Made by a program: the position numbers and the translations under genes. A DNA stretch of 64,000 bases from an uncultured Clostridia bacterium (GTDB taxonomy: Bacteria; Bacillota; Clostridia; Peptostreptococcales; Anaerovoracaceae): contig CALIYX010000025.1 in NCBI GenBank assembly GCA_938049335.1, forward strand, positions 152,301 through 216,300, written 5' to 3'. The notes beneath the pieces were generated by a model, which was not told where the DNA came from, ran no database searches, and saw nothing but the letters and a program-made list of their open reading frames with translations. Below, in pieces: positions 53,110-60,642 of this stretch (position 1 is its first letter; each line of letters opens with the position of its first letter).

Positions 53110-53817
53110 TCACCCGCGCCTGCGCTTTAATAGGTGATTCAAAACTCCGCCAACAATCATGACAGTAATTGCGACAGCGAGTATCTTTTTGACAGTGTTT
53201 TGATCATCTGTCGTTTCGATTTGCTTAGGCTTCTCACCGAGAACCTCCTTGCTGAGATTATGTTTTTGGATATACTCTTCCGTTGATTTTTCAATTAAAT
53301 CGTAGTTAGGCGTTTTGAAACTTAGCGCCTTATCAGGAAGACTTGAGGCATCGAAAACTATATTTCTGTTATACCACTTTTGCCTTTTGATACTGAAGGC
53401 TGCACACGGAACATCTGAGTTAAGGCTCTTTAGTGGAATCTCAAAATGTGAGTGATCACCGTTTATGGCAACAGGAATCAGCTGGGATTTATCGGCCTTT
53501 GATGCTTCCTCAGCGGAGCCAAGATATACGTATTCGTAGCTGCTGCTTTTGATATTTACGACAGCCTTGAGCTCGCCATCCTTTGATGTAAGGCTCGATA
53601 ATTCAAGCTTGAAAAATCTCGAGCTCGATAATACCATAATATCAAAGGTACCGTCCTTTACCTCGGAAGCCGAAATCGGTGTCATTCCATATTTTAGGGC
53701 GGAATCAGCCTCAGCCTTATCGAAGTCGCCTAGGGCGAAGGAGCTGCTAGGAATTAGCAAGAAGCAAATTGTTAGCAGGCAAAATAATTTTGTTTTTAAT
53801 AAATTTATTCTTTTCAT
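53110..53817 (-). CDS. Exported, C-terminally anchored protein in the corrinoid cluster
   Basis: About 235 residues. Signal peptide LFCLLTICFLLIPSSSFALG; a beta-rich domain (about 45-165) with VKDGTFDIMVLSSSRFFKLE, YVYLGSAEEASKADKSQLIP and CAAFSIKRQKWYNRNIVF. C-terminal helix VAITVMIVGGVLNHLL followed by KRRRG. The domain pattern is one I recall from Clostridia near metal or tetrapyrrole transport genes, but I cannot name it. The minus-strand TATAAT (about 53830-53825) is only some eight bases before the ATG and no ribosome site is visible, so the start may be leaderless or misplaced. Confidence 0.75.
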   Translation of the reverse strand: MKRINLLKTKLFCLLTICFLLIPSSSFALGDFDKAEADSALKYGMTPISASEVKDGTFDIMVLSSSRFFKLELSSLTSKDGELKAVVNIKSSSYEYVYLGSAEEASKADKSQLIPVAINGDHSHFEIPLKSLNSDVPCAAFSIKRQKWYNRNIVFDASSLPDKALSFKTPNYDLIEKSTEEYIQKHNLSKEVLGEKPKQIETTDDQNTVKKILAVAITVMIVGGVLNHLLKRRRG

Positions 53818-53856
53818 AGGATAATTATACCATAAAAGACTTTTGGAGATGCAAAT

Positions 53857-54699
53857 ATGATAGAACTTTGTAATCTGACAAAGCGCTTCGGCGATCATAT
53901 AGCTGTAGATAATCTCAATCTCAAGATAGAGACTGGGGAATTCTTTGGTTTGCTTGGACCTAACGGAGCAGGAAAAACTACGACCATTGGAATGATTTCA
54001 ACTGTTCTCTTGCCTAGCGATGGCAAGGTTCTCATAGATGGAGAGGAGCTGACAAGGCGCAATCTAGCGCAAAAGCGTAGGCTCAGCGTCATCACTCAGG
54101 AGTACTCGATGAGGCAGGATATGACTATGGATGAGGTCATGGAATATCAAGGCAGACTTTACTACATGCCTAAGAAGCTCATTCGCCAAAGGACGGAGGA
54201 GCTCCTCGAGTTTACAGGGCTTCTTGAGTACAGGCACAAGATTGTAAGGCATCTATCGGGCGGAATGAAGCGCAAGCTCATGATTTGCAGGGCTTTGATG
54301 GTAGAGCCTGAGATTCTTTTGCTCGATGAGCCGACTGCGGGCATGGATGCCTTTTCCAGGAGGCAGATGTGGAACCTGCTGAGAAAGATAAACAGCAACA
54401 AGATGACGATTATTTTGACGACGCACTATATCGAGGAAGCGCAGTCGCTTTGCGATAGAATCGCTTTGATAAATAAGGGAAAGCTTGATACCGTTGATAC
54501 GCCTCAGGCTTTGATAGATGAGCTTGGAAGCTATGCAATTGACGAGATAATAGAGGAAGAAATTAAGAGTCGTTACTTTGCCGAAAAGAGCGAAGCAATC
54601 GAGTATCTGAGCCACATGGACACAAAGGCTAGCATGAGAGAGACGACGCTTGAGGATGTATTTATAGAGAGAATTGGAAGAGGACTCGGAAGAAAGTAA
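53857..54699 (+). CDS. ABC transporter ATP-binding protein (DrrA/ABC-2 type)
   Basis: 280 residues. Walker A GLLGPNGAGKTTTIGMIS (about 31), Q-loop VITQEYSM, signature LSGGMKRKLMICRAL (about 133), Walker B ILLLDEPTAGMDAFSRRQ and H-loop TTHYIEEA. The C-terminal accessory segment ends LEDVFIERIGRGLG, as in DrrA-type exporters. GGAG is nine bases upstream. Paired with the permease 36 bases downstream. Placed between cbiL and cbiK, so a corrinoid, tetrapyrrole or metal role is possible but unproven. Confidence 0.9.
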   Translation: MIELCNLTKRFGDHIAVDNLNLKIETGEFFGLLGPNGAGKTTTIGMISTVLLPSDGKVLIDGEELTRRNLAQKRRLSVITQEYSMRQDMTMDEVMEYQGRLYYMPKKLIRQRTEELLEFTGLLEYRHKIVRHLSGGMKRKLMICRALMVEPEILLLDEPTAGMDAFSRRQMWNLLRKINSNKMTIILTTHYIEEAQSLCDRIALINKGKLDTVDTPQALIDELGSYAIDEIIEEEIKSRYFAEKSEAIEYLSHMDTKASMRETTLEDVFIERIGRGLGRK

Positions 54700-54735
54700 G
54701 AAGCTAAACTCGGATATCGAGATATGGAGATTTAA

Positions 54736-55467
54736 ATGGGTATAGTTACCGTTCTTTGGGAAAAATGGACAGAATTTAAGAGGGATTTCTATAAGATAAC
54801 GCTTTCAGCGATGATTTCTCCTCTTCTATATTTGATTGTCTTTGGAATGGGAATAAAGACCACCTCACATGGAGAGCCGTATATAAACTTCCTCATACCA
54901 GGCCTTGTGGCCATGTCGACGATGACGGGAAGCTTTGGTGCCGTTGCCCAAAACATGAGCGTCCAAAGGCTCTACGAAAAGGCGCTCGACCAAATAATGG
55001 TCTCACCTACCCCACTTTGGCAGTTTATCACGGGGCAGATAATTGGCGGAAGTCTGCGCGGCATCTACTCTGCTGCAATGATTCTGCTTCTCACCTTCCC
55101 ACTCAAAACGGGACTTGTTTGGAACGGCTGGTCTCTTCTAGTGATGTTCTTAAACGGAACCGTGTTTGCAACCATAGCGCTAACACTTTCGTTCATGGCA
55201 AAGAGCTACACCGATGCACCAAGATATACATCGTTTATAATAATGCCGATGTCATTCCTCTGTAACACATTCTTTTCAACCGATGATATGCCTAATGGCT
55301 TTAGACAATTTGTCTCAGTTTTGCCACTTTCTAAGGCGAGCGAAATGCTTAGGTCCATCTCGCGCGGAGAAGGCTTTGATGTATGGGGAATGGTAATTTT
55401 AGTGATATACCTTGTCGTATTCTCGCTTATTTCAATGAACTTTATATATAAGAAGAAAAATTTATAA
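54736..55467 (+). CDS. ABC-2 type permease
   Basis: 243 residues with six hydrophobic helices and the ABC-2 signature region FNLLPLSxxxE-like SVLPLSKASEMLRSISRGEG (about 190-209) and an N-terminal amphipathic start. NodJ/DrrB-like size. It should pair with the preceding ATPase to form an exporter. The cbiK gene follows after 29 bases, indicating one transcript. Substrate unknown. Confidence 0.88.
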   Translation: MGIVTVLWEKWTEFKRDFYKITLSAMISPLLYLIVFGMGIKTTSHGEPYINFLIPGLVAMSTMTGSFGAVAQNMSVQRLYEKALDQIMVSPTPLWQFITGQIIGGSLRGIYSAAMILLLTFPLKTGLVWNGWSLLVMFLNGTVFATIALTLSFMAKSYTDAPRYTSFIIMPMSFLCNTFFSTDDMPNGFRQFVSVLPLSKASEMLRSISRGEGFDVWGMVILVIYLVVFSLISMNFIYKKKNL

Positions 55468-55496
55468 GGGGCACTGCCCAAGAGAAAGGAAGTATT

Positions 55497-56279
55497 ATGT
55501 CAAAAAGAGCAATTATGGCGGTGAGCTTCGGAACCTCATATGAGGAAACTCGCAAGCTAACAATCGAAAGATTCGAGAAAACTCTAGGAGAACACTTTGA
55601 TAATGCGCCTGTTTACAGAGCATGGACTAGTGGAATGATTATGAGGAAAATCCTAAAGCGTGATGACATGAAGGTAAACAATGTCAGCGAAGCGCTTGAG
55701 CAGATAAAGGCTGACGGCTTTGATGAAATCCTAGTACAGCCATCACATATCCTAGAGGGTATAGAGTATGCGAAAATCGTAGCTCAGCTAGAGGCTGGCA
55801 AGAAAGATTTCTCAAGCATAAAGCTAGGACACGCCCTGCTTCACGATGAGGCTTCAATAGCCGAGGTAGGAGCTGCTCTTGCAGATATCTTCTCTTTTGT
55901 TGAGGATGAAGATGCTCTAGTTTTGATGGGACACGGAAGTGATCACGAGGTCGACGACGTTTATTTGAAGCTAGAAAATCAGCTCGGCTCCATCGGCCAC
56001 AAGAACTTCATCGTTGGAACTATTGAGGGAGAACTCGACATTGAGCGTGCAATATCAAAGCTTGGCGAACTAAAGCCACGCAAGGTTTGGCTAGTTCCTC
56101 TTCTATTCGTTTCAGGGGACCATGCCTTAAATGACATTGGTGGAGATGATGAGGATTCTTGCAAGATCATGATTAGAGAGGCAGGCTTTGATGTGGAGTG
56201 CATACTCAAGGGACTCGGCGAGTATCAGCAGATAATAGATATTTTGCTGAGAAGAGCTGATGAGGCAAAGGAGATATAG
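55497..56279 (+). CDS. cbiK: Sirohydrochlorin cobaltochelatase CbiK (anaerobic)
   Basis: 260 residues: AIMAVSFGTSYEETRKLTIE (about 5-24), VQPSHILEGIEYAKI (about 82), LVLMGHGSDHEVDDVY (catalytic His, about 142) and LLFVSGDHALNDIGGDDEDS (second His, about 203-222). Inserts Co2+ into sirohydrochlorin, the cobalt-early step. No signal peptide, so cytoplasmic, unlike periplasmic Desulfovibrio forms. It fits the upstream enzymes making precorrin-2/sirohydrochlorin. AGAAAGGAAG precedes the ATG. Confidence 0.94.
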   Translation: MSKRAIMAVSFGTSYEETRKLTIERFEKTLGEHFDNAPVYRAWTSGMIMRKILKRDDMKVNNVSEALEQIKADGFDEILVQPSHILEGIEYAKIVAQLEAGKKDFSSIKLGHALLHDEASIAEVGAALADIFSFVEDEDALVLMGHGSDHEVDDVYLKLENQLGSIGHKNFIVGTIEGELDIERAISKLGELKPRKVWLVPLLFVSGDHALNDIGGDDEDSCKIMIREAGFDVECILKGLGEYQQIIDILLRRADEAKEI

Positions 56280-56349
56280 CGACTTAAAAGGGACGGTTTT
56301 CGCCATGCAATGGATTGTTGCTGTACTGTAAGCGTAAAGCTATGGTATA

Positions 56350-56363
56350 AGATACTTGTATCT
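56350..56363. promoter_or_regulatory. Palindromic operator candidate before XRE regulator
   Basis: AGATAC-TT-GTATCT lies just after TATAAG and four bases before the AGGAGGTG ribosome site. Well placed for autorepression by the XRE protein. Confidence 0.5.
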
Positions 56364-56379
56364 CAGGAGGTGAATTTGC

Positions 56380-57018
56380 ATGAGCAGGATGGGTGATTCA
56401 ATTAAGAGTCTCAGGGCACGCAATAATATGTCTCAAGACGCATTGGCTGAAAAACTAAATGTTACAAGGCAGGCGATTTCTAACTGGGAAAATTCGAAGA
56501 CTCAACCGGATGCTGATACATTGAAGAATTTAGGTATAATTTTTAATGTGACTGTTGATGAAATAATAAATAATGACTTCTATAAAAGTGAAAATAGGAA
56601 GAACTATTATTTTCTTGTGCCCCTCAGCGCTAATCTGCTATCACTTATACATTGTATTTTAGCTTTTTTAGGATATTATAATCCCTTTGGCGTTATGAGT
56701 TCGGTTGTATCAGCATCTGTAATCGCTTTGATTATGTATCTGACAATCGAGTATAGCATCAAAACCCGAGATTTTACAATGCTCGCAGGACATAAGAAAA
56801 TATATGAGAAAAATGTTTACAAGTATGAAAAGAGTTTGCGTTCAATGAGCTTGCAAGTGGCAGGTTTAGCCGTATTATTAAACTTAATATATTTTTTAAT
56901 GATCTTTGTGAAAAAAGAAAGTCAAATGCCCGTGAGTATGGTTTTCTTTGCAATATTTATTATTGGAATGATAGCTATTATCGGTATTACAAATTTAAAA
57001 TACAAAAACCAAAAATAA
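56380..57018 (+). CDS. XRE-family regulator with membrane domain
   Basis: 212 residues. Helix-turn-helix at about 5-60: SLRARNNMSQDALAEKLNVT then RQAISNWENSKTQPDADTL. The C-terminal half has four hydrophobic helices (about 73-93, 98-118, 155-172, 182-202) with basic loops. This HTH plus multi-helix layout suggests a membrane-tethered sensor-regulator. AGGAGGTG lies nine bases upstream. A terminator follows. Target unknown; the neighbouring abiF-type gene runs towards it. Confidence 0.85.
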   Translation: MSRMGDSIKSLRARNNMSQDALAEKLNVTRQAISNWENSKTQPDADTLKNLGIIFNVTVDEIINNDFYKSENRKNYYFLVPLSANLLSLIHCILAFLGYYNPFGVMSSVVSASVIALIMYLTIEYSIKTRDFTMLAGHKKIYEKNVYKYEKSLRSMSLQVAGLAVLLNLIYFLMIFVKKESQMPVSMVFFAIFIIGMIAIIGITNLKYKNQK

Positions 57019-57049
57019 GATTCGAAACTTCTTTATCGGAAAATGTAGT

Positions 57050-57139
57050 AAACCCTTTCACCAGATAAACTGATATGTACGATTCTTGCTAGATAACCAG
57101 TAAGGATAGTACATATCAAACTCTGAAGAAAGGGTTTTT
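57050..57139 (+). terminator. Composite long hairpin terminator after XRE gene
   Basis: Outer arms AAACCCTTTC (57050-57059) and GAAAGGGTTT (57128-57137) then TT. Inner arms TGATATGTAC (57071-57080) and GTACATATCA (57109-57118). The 68-base interior carries its own perfect 10-bp stem, so the structure looks like a terminator with an inserted inverted repeat. The abiF stop codon overlaps the 3' end. Confidence 0.75.
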
Positions 57140-58070
57140 ACATTTGTATTCTGTTAGACATTGAGTCTAAGACCTTAAAATATAAATCTTCCCATTTGGG
57201 TATAAATCCATAATGACTCAGATTAACAAAGGGGTACTTTTTGCATAGATTGATGATATCGCTTTTAATTATGCCTGCTAAATCCGGATTACTAGATAGT
57301 TTTGTTATTATAAATAGTCTGAAGAAAAGCTTGTTTCCGATTTGCTGATTATCGTATCCGCATGAACTAAAGATATCGATAACTTTTGGTGGGAATTTTG
57401 GTTTCATGACAATCCCTCTATTGAAAAGTCGAACCCTATGAGCACATAGATTTCTTAGAACCACAATTCCTTCAAGCCAATTTTGCATTGTGTTATATCG
57501 TAATCCGTCGTAATAATTTTTGCAAATATTCTTTTGAATATCGATATTTAATGATGCAAATAATTTTGATAGCTTACCGAAAGATAGTGTTTCAACTATA
57601 GCCCATGTTGGCAGAATTCCATTGTATTTGGTTTTATGGTGCTTCACAAAAGCTTCGTTTTTGTTATCACCAAGCGCATTTGGTAATTCTTTTTGCATCA
57701 TATAGAAAGTTTCTAGTGAGCTGTAGTTTTCCTGTTTCAAATATGCGGGCGTATCATCGGGGTTGACATCTTGCTTGCCGAGTTCGGTTGCGATGTGCGA
57801 TCTAAGGGAAATCTCAATATCCTCAAGATAAGAAAAAATTAAAGCTCTCAAATCTCTGTCAAAGTTATAAATTTGCAGTATATCATCAAAGTGAGTGCCT
57901 TTATAAAATTTGTTGTTTTTGCGCAATGTAAGAGAATAACCACTTAAACGATAGTAATTCAAATTCAGCAATGCTTCTTTTGCTTTATTAATATCATCTA
58001 TTATTAGTCCCCTATCGCTTGATAGAAGTTTAATCTGTTCATCAATAGTTAAATAAGGTTTGTGCTTCAT
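57138..58070 (-). CDS. abiF: Abi_2 family abortive-infection protein (AbiF/AbiD-like)
   Basis: 310 residues. The N-terminal start KHKPYLTIDEQIKLLSSDRG and the motif LNYYRLSGYSLTLR (about 38-51) begin an Abi_2 domain, with YNFDRDLRALIFSYLEDIEI (about 70-89). The HEPN-like C-terminal pattern LRNLCAHRVRLFNR (Rx4-6H: RNLCAH, about 200) suggests an RNase active site. ATG at 58070 has GGAG about 14 bases upstream; the frame stays open another 47 codons but that part carries the hairpin of a small RNA, so the shorter protein is preferred. AbiF-type proteins act in phage defence, probably as toxins held by an RNA. Confidence 0.88.
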   Translation of the reverse strand: MKHKPYLTIDEQIKLLSSDRGLIIDDINKAKEALLNLNYYRLSGYSLTLRKNNKFYKGTHFDDILQIYNFDRDLRALIFSYLEDIEISLRSHIATELGKQDVNPDDTPAYLKQENYSSLETFYMMQKELPNALGDNKNEAFVKHHKTKYNGILPTWAIVETLSFGKLSKLFASLNIDIQKNICKNYYDGLRYNTMQNWLEGIVVLRNLCAHRVRLFNRGIVMKPKFPPKVIDIFSSCGYDNQQIGNKLFFRLFIITKLSSNPDLAGIIKSDIINLCKKYPFVNLSHYGFIPKWEDLYFKVLDSMSNRIQM

Positions 58071-58095
58071 ATTAGTAATTTTGACTCCTAAATAC

Positions 58096-58154
58096 AAAAG
58101 GCCCGCAGTATTTATGCGTAGACAATTAAGTCCATAGGCCCTGCGGGATCTGTT
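58096..58154 (-). ncRNA. Candidate abiF RNA (type III-like antitoxin/leader RNA)
   Basis: Between promoter and abiF lies a minus-strand RNA of about 55-60 bases. CCCGCAG (58147-58141) pairs with CTGCGGG (58108-58102), and then CC and TTTTG form a terminator. The 32-base interior contains GGCC near its 5' end, which can also pair with the 3' GGCC, and a GGAC/GTC mini-stem, so a pseudoknot is possible. Conserved structured RNAs upstream of abiF genes (the abiF RNA motif) are known in Firmicutes; assignment here rests on position and fold, not on an alignment. Confidence 0.65.
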
Positions 58155-58160
58155 AGTATC

Positions 58161-58190
58161 ATTATATCCGATTAGAGATATAGATTGCAA
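58161..58190 (-). promoter_or_regulatory. Promoter for abiF RNA and abiF
   Basis: TTGCAA (58190-58185), an 18-base spacer and TATAAT (58166-58161) on the minus strand, about 15-20 bases before the RNA hairpin. Confidence 0.7.
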
Positions 58191-58321
58191 GCAAAATGAA
58201 AAATTCCCCATACATAATATTTAAAATCATATAAATAACAAATTTACAATTTTCACTTGAAAATCCTCAGCGTTCATATTAAAGTTTATCAAAGAAGCAG
58301 TTTTGATAAGGGAGATTGAAG

Positions 58322-58804
58322 ATGAAAAGAACAGATTACATAACTTGGGACGAATATTTCATGGGCGTTGCAGCGCTTTCGGGCATGAGGAGCAAGGATC
58401 CAAACACTCAGGTAGGTGCGTGTATAGTCAGCGAAGACAATAAAATTCTATCTATGGGATATAACGGCTTTCCTAAGGGCTGTTCAGACGATGAGTTTCC
58501 ATGGGATAGAAGCTCAGATGATGCTCTTGGAATCAAATATCTCTATGTGACACACGCAGAGCTAAATGCGATACTTAACTACAGAGGCGGAAGTCTAGAG
58601 GGAGCAAAGCTATACGTTACGCTCTTCCCTTGTAACGAGTGCGCAAAGGCAATAATTCAGGCAGGAATCAAAACCGTTGTCTACGGTAGCGACAAGTATG
58701 CAGATGAGTCTGCAACAAAGGCATCAAAACTAATGTTCAAGGCTTCAGGCGTTAAGTGCATAGAGCACAAATCAACAGGTAGAGAGATAAAAATTAACAT
58801 ATAG
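58322..58804 (+). CDS. comEB: Deoxycytidylate deaminase
   Basis: 160 residues, ComEB/dCMP deaminase. Zinc ligands are in VTHAELNAIL (HAE, about 77) and TLFPCNECAKAI (PCxxC, about 102). DPNTQVGACIV and MGYNGFPKGCSDDEFPW are family-typical. Makes dUMP from dCMP for thymidylate synthesis. GGGAGA lies six bases upstream of the ATG at 58322; a TTG two codons earlier is less likely. Single-gene unit. Confidence 0.94.
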   Translation: MKRTDYITWDEYFMGVAALSGMRSKDPNTQVGACIVSEDNKILSMGYNGFPKGCSDDEFPWDRSSDDALGIKYLYVTHAELNAILNYRGGSLEGAKLYVTLFPCNECAKAIIQAGIKTVVYGSDKYADESATKASKLMFKASGVKCIEHKSTGREIKINI

Positions 58805-58840
58805 AGCAAAATGCCTAGACATTTGGATATAAAACGAAGA

Positions 58841-58911
58841 AAAAGCCACTGATTGCAAATGGTATGTACGACAAAATGAGTGCATAATGGATTGCAATCA
58901 GTGGCTTTTGT
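58841..58911. terminator. Long-stem terminator after comEB
   Basis: A perfect 18-bp stem: AAAAGCCACTGATTGCAA (58841-58858) and its complement at 58892-58909, with a 33-base loop, ending in TTTTG. Unusually long and with a large loop for an ordinary terminator. Confidence 0.8.
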
Positions 58912-58932
58912 GATAGTTGGACAGAAGAGATA

Positions 58933-58974
58933 ATTAACTTAAATATTGACAATTAACCAAAATAAAGTTAATAT
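58933..58974 (+). promoter_or_regulatory. Promoter with overlapping inverted-repeat operator
   Basis: TTGACA (58946-58951), a 17-base spacer and TAATAT (58969-58974). ATTAACTT (58933-58940) and AAGTTAAT (58965-58972) are perfect inverted repeats flanking the -35 and overlapping the -10. Suited to autorepression by the winged-helix protein encoded next. Confidence 0.75.
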
Positions 58975-58998
58975 AAAAAAAGAGTTAAGAGGTGTTTT

Positions 58999-59958
58999 AT
59001 GGTTTATGAACTAGGTAAACAGTTACATATGCAGTTAGAGTGTTATGAGATAAAAGAAAAAGAAGGACTTCCTCTTTACTTGTCGTTAAGAGATTTGTAT
59101 CATGTGCATAGGAATAGTGTAGATTTTCTACTTATTGAATTACCAAGTGGAACAGACTTTAAAGTGAGTAAACTAGAAAAGCAACTCGGATTATATCAAT
59201 CACACTTTAAAATGAATGCTGCTTTTTCTATCAATAATATTTCACGTTATCAGAGGGATGCTATGGTTCAAAAGGGAGTTCCTTTTGTTAGCCTACCCAA
59301 ACAAATATATCTTCCATTTTTAGGAGTAATGTTACAAAATTATTTTCGTGATAATCCAATTTTACAAGTAGATAAGTTTACACCAATATCACAGGCGTTG
59401 TTCTTGATGTTAGCTTACAGTAAAAAAGAGGCTAGATTCAGTAAAAGCGATGCAGCAAAAAAGTTGGGTGTGACAAATACTACAATTACCCGGGCCTCTA
59501 AGCAGCTAAAAGCTATTGGAGTTTTGCAAGAAGAGTTTGTAGGAACATCCGTTTTTATCAAAAGGACTTTATCTGGTGCGAAATACTTTGAATTAGGAAA
59601 GCCTTATCTTATAAACCCAATCCAGCAGACAGTATACATTAAGGAAGGGGAATGCATGGATTTTCCTGCATCTGGAGAATTGGCTTTGAGCAATTTAACC
59701 ATGCTGAATCCACCGCAAATTAAAACACTTGCGACATGGAAAAATACTGAATTACCAAAAAGATTTGTTGAGGTAGATCCACAGCTCGAAAGAGAGTCAG
59801 ACTATTTGTGTTTGGAGCGATGGAAGTATTCGCCTATGATTTTTGCTAAGAATGGTAATGTTGATCCAATTTCTTTATATTGCATTCTACGTGAAAAAAA
59901 AGATGAACGTGTTGAGATGGAACTGGAGCGAATGATGGAGACAATAAAATGGCAGTAA
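58999..59958 (+). CDS. Winged-helix protein, antitoxin-like partner of a nucleotidyltransferase
   Basis: 319 residues. The N-terminal domain (about 1-130) is unrecognised. A winged helix lies near 150-190: FSKSDAAKKLGVTNTTITRA. The C-terminal domain ends VDPISLYCILREKKDERVEM. The whole resembles MarR-like regulators that precede AbiEii-type or COG2253-like nucleotidyltransferase toxins; this is from memory of the arrangement. AAGAGGTG precedes the ATG. Inverted-repeat operator upstream. It overlaps the next gene by ten bases, the usual antitoxin-toxin coupling. Confidence 0.7.
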   Translation: MVYELGKQLHMQLECYEIKEKEGLPLYLSLRDLYHVHRNSVDFLLIELPSGTDFKVSKLEKQLGLYQSHFKMNAAFSINNISRYQRDAMVQKGVPFVSLPKQIYLPFLGVMLQNYFRDNPILQVDKFTPISQALFLMLAYSKKEARFSKSDAAKKLGVTNTTITRASKQLKAIGVLQEEFVGTSVFIKRTLSGAKYFELGKPYLINPIQQTVYIKEGECMDFPASGELALSNLTMLNPPQIKTLATWKNTELPKRFVEVDPQLERESDYLCLERWKYSPMIFAKNGNVDPISLYCILREKKDERVEMELERMMETIKWQ

Positions 59959-60533
59959 TGGGAATAACAGCTTTTAAAGAAGGTGGTTATCGCTGCGGAT
60001 GGAAACGGAGTGATAAGGCTCATTTCTATCGATTTACTGAGCCAAGAAAAGGTTATCCAGTACAGATAGAGTTGTTTTCAAGAAAGCCAGATTATCATCT
60101 TGAGATTGAATCTGGGGTTGTTCCTATTTATATTGATGATGATGTATCAAGCCTTTCAGCAATCATGCTAAACGACGATTTCTATAACTTTATGATGGAT
60201 GGAAGAAAAAGCATTAATGGAATAAGTGTTTTATGTGCAGAATATATTATACCGTTTAAGATGTATGCATGGTTGAACTTGAAAGAACAAAAGCGTGTAG
60301 GTGAGCACGTGAACAGTAAAGATCTAAGAAAACATAAATATGATGTATTCCGACTTCTTCAGATTGTTCCTGCTGGAGCGAAAGTAAAGACAACGGGTGC
60401 AGTTAAAGATACAATATATTCTTTCTTATCATGTATTCAGGAAGAAAGTTTAAATATTAATTCATTGGGTGTGGAATTCTCACAAGATCAAGGAATTGAG
60501 CTTTTAAGACAGATATATCAAATACAGATATAG
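59949..60533 (+). CDS. N-terminally truncated nucleotidyltransferase-like protein
   Basis: 194 residues. The body reads GGYRCGWKRSDKAHFYRFTE, IELFSRKPDY, DDDVSSLSAIMLNDDFYNFM and NSKDLRKHKYDVFRLLQI, matching the middle and C-terminal parts of AbiEii-like nucleotidyltransferases. Full-length relatives carry about 60-70 more N-terminal residues with the catalytic G-G/S...TxDxD motif. None is present here, and the region upstream is coding sequence of the previous gene. Probably inactive as a nucleotidyl transferase, or a start-site-shifted remnant. GGAG lies nine bases upstream. Confidence 0.7.
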   Translation: MAVMGITAFKEGGYRCGWKRSDKAHFYRFTEPRKGYPVQIELFSRKPDYHLEIESGVVPIYIDDDVSSLSAIMLNDDFYNFMMDGRKSINGISVLCAEYIIPFKMYAWLNLKEQKRVGEHVNSKDLRKHKYDVFRLLQIVPAGAKVKTTGAVKDTIYSFLSCIQEESLNINSLGVEFSQDQGIELLRQIYQIQI

Positions 60534-60556
60534 ATAATTTAAATACTGATAAATAA

Positions 60557-60582
60557 AATGGAGGTATCTACCTCCATTCTTT
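60557..60582. terminator. Hairpin after nucleotidyltransferase remnant
   Basis: AATGGAGGTA-TC-TACCTCCATT, a perfect 10-bp stem, followed by CTTTG; short T-run. Confidence 0.6.
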
Positions 60583-60642
60583 GCAACCTCGCTATATTTA
60601 CGCACGCAAAGCCTAGGAATTACCAAGGCGTAGCGCTAATCT

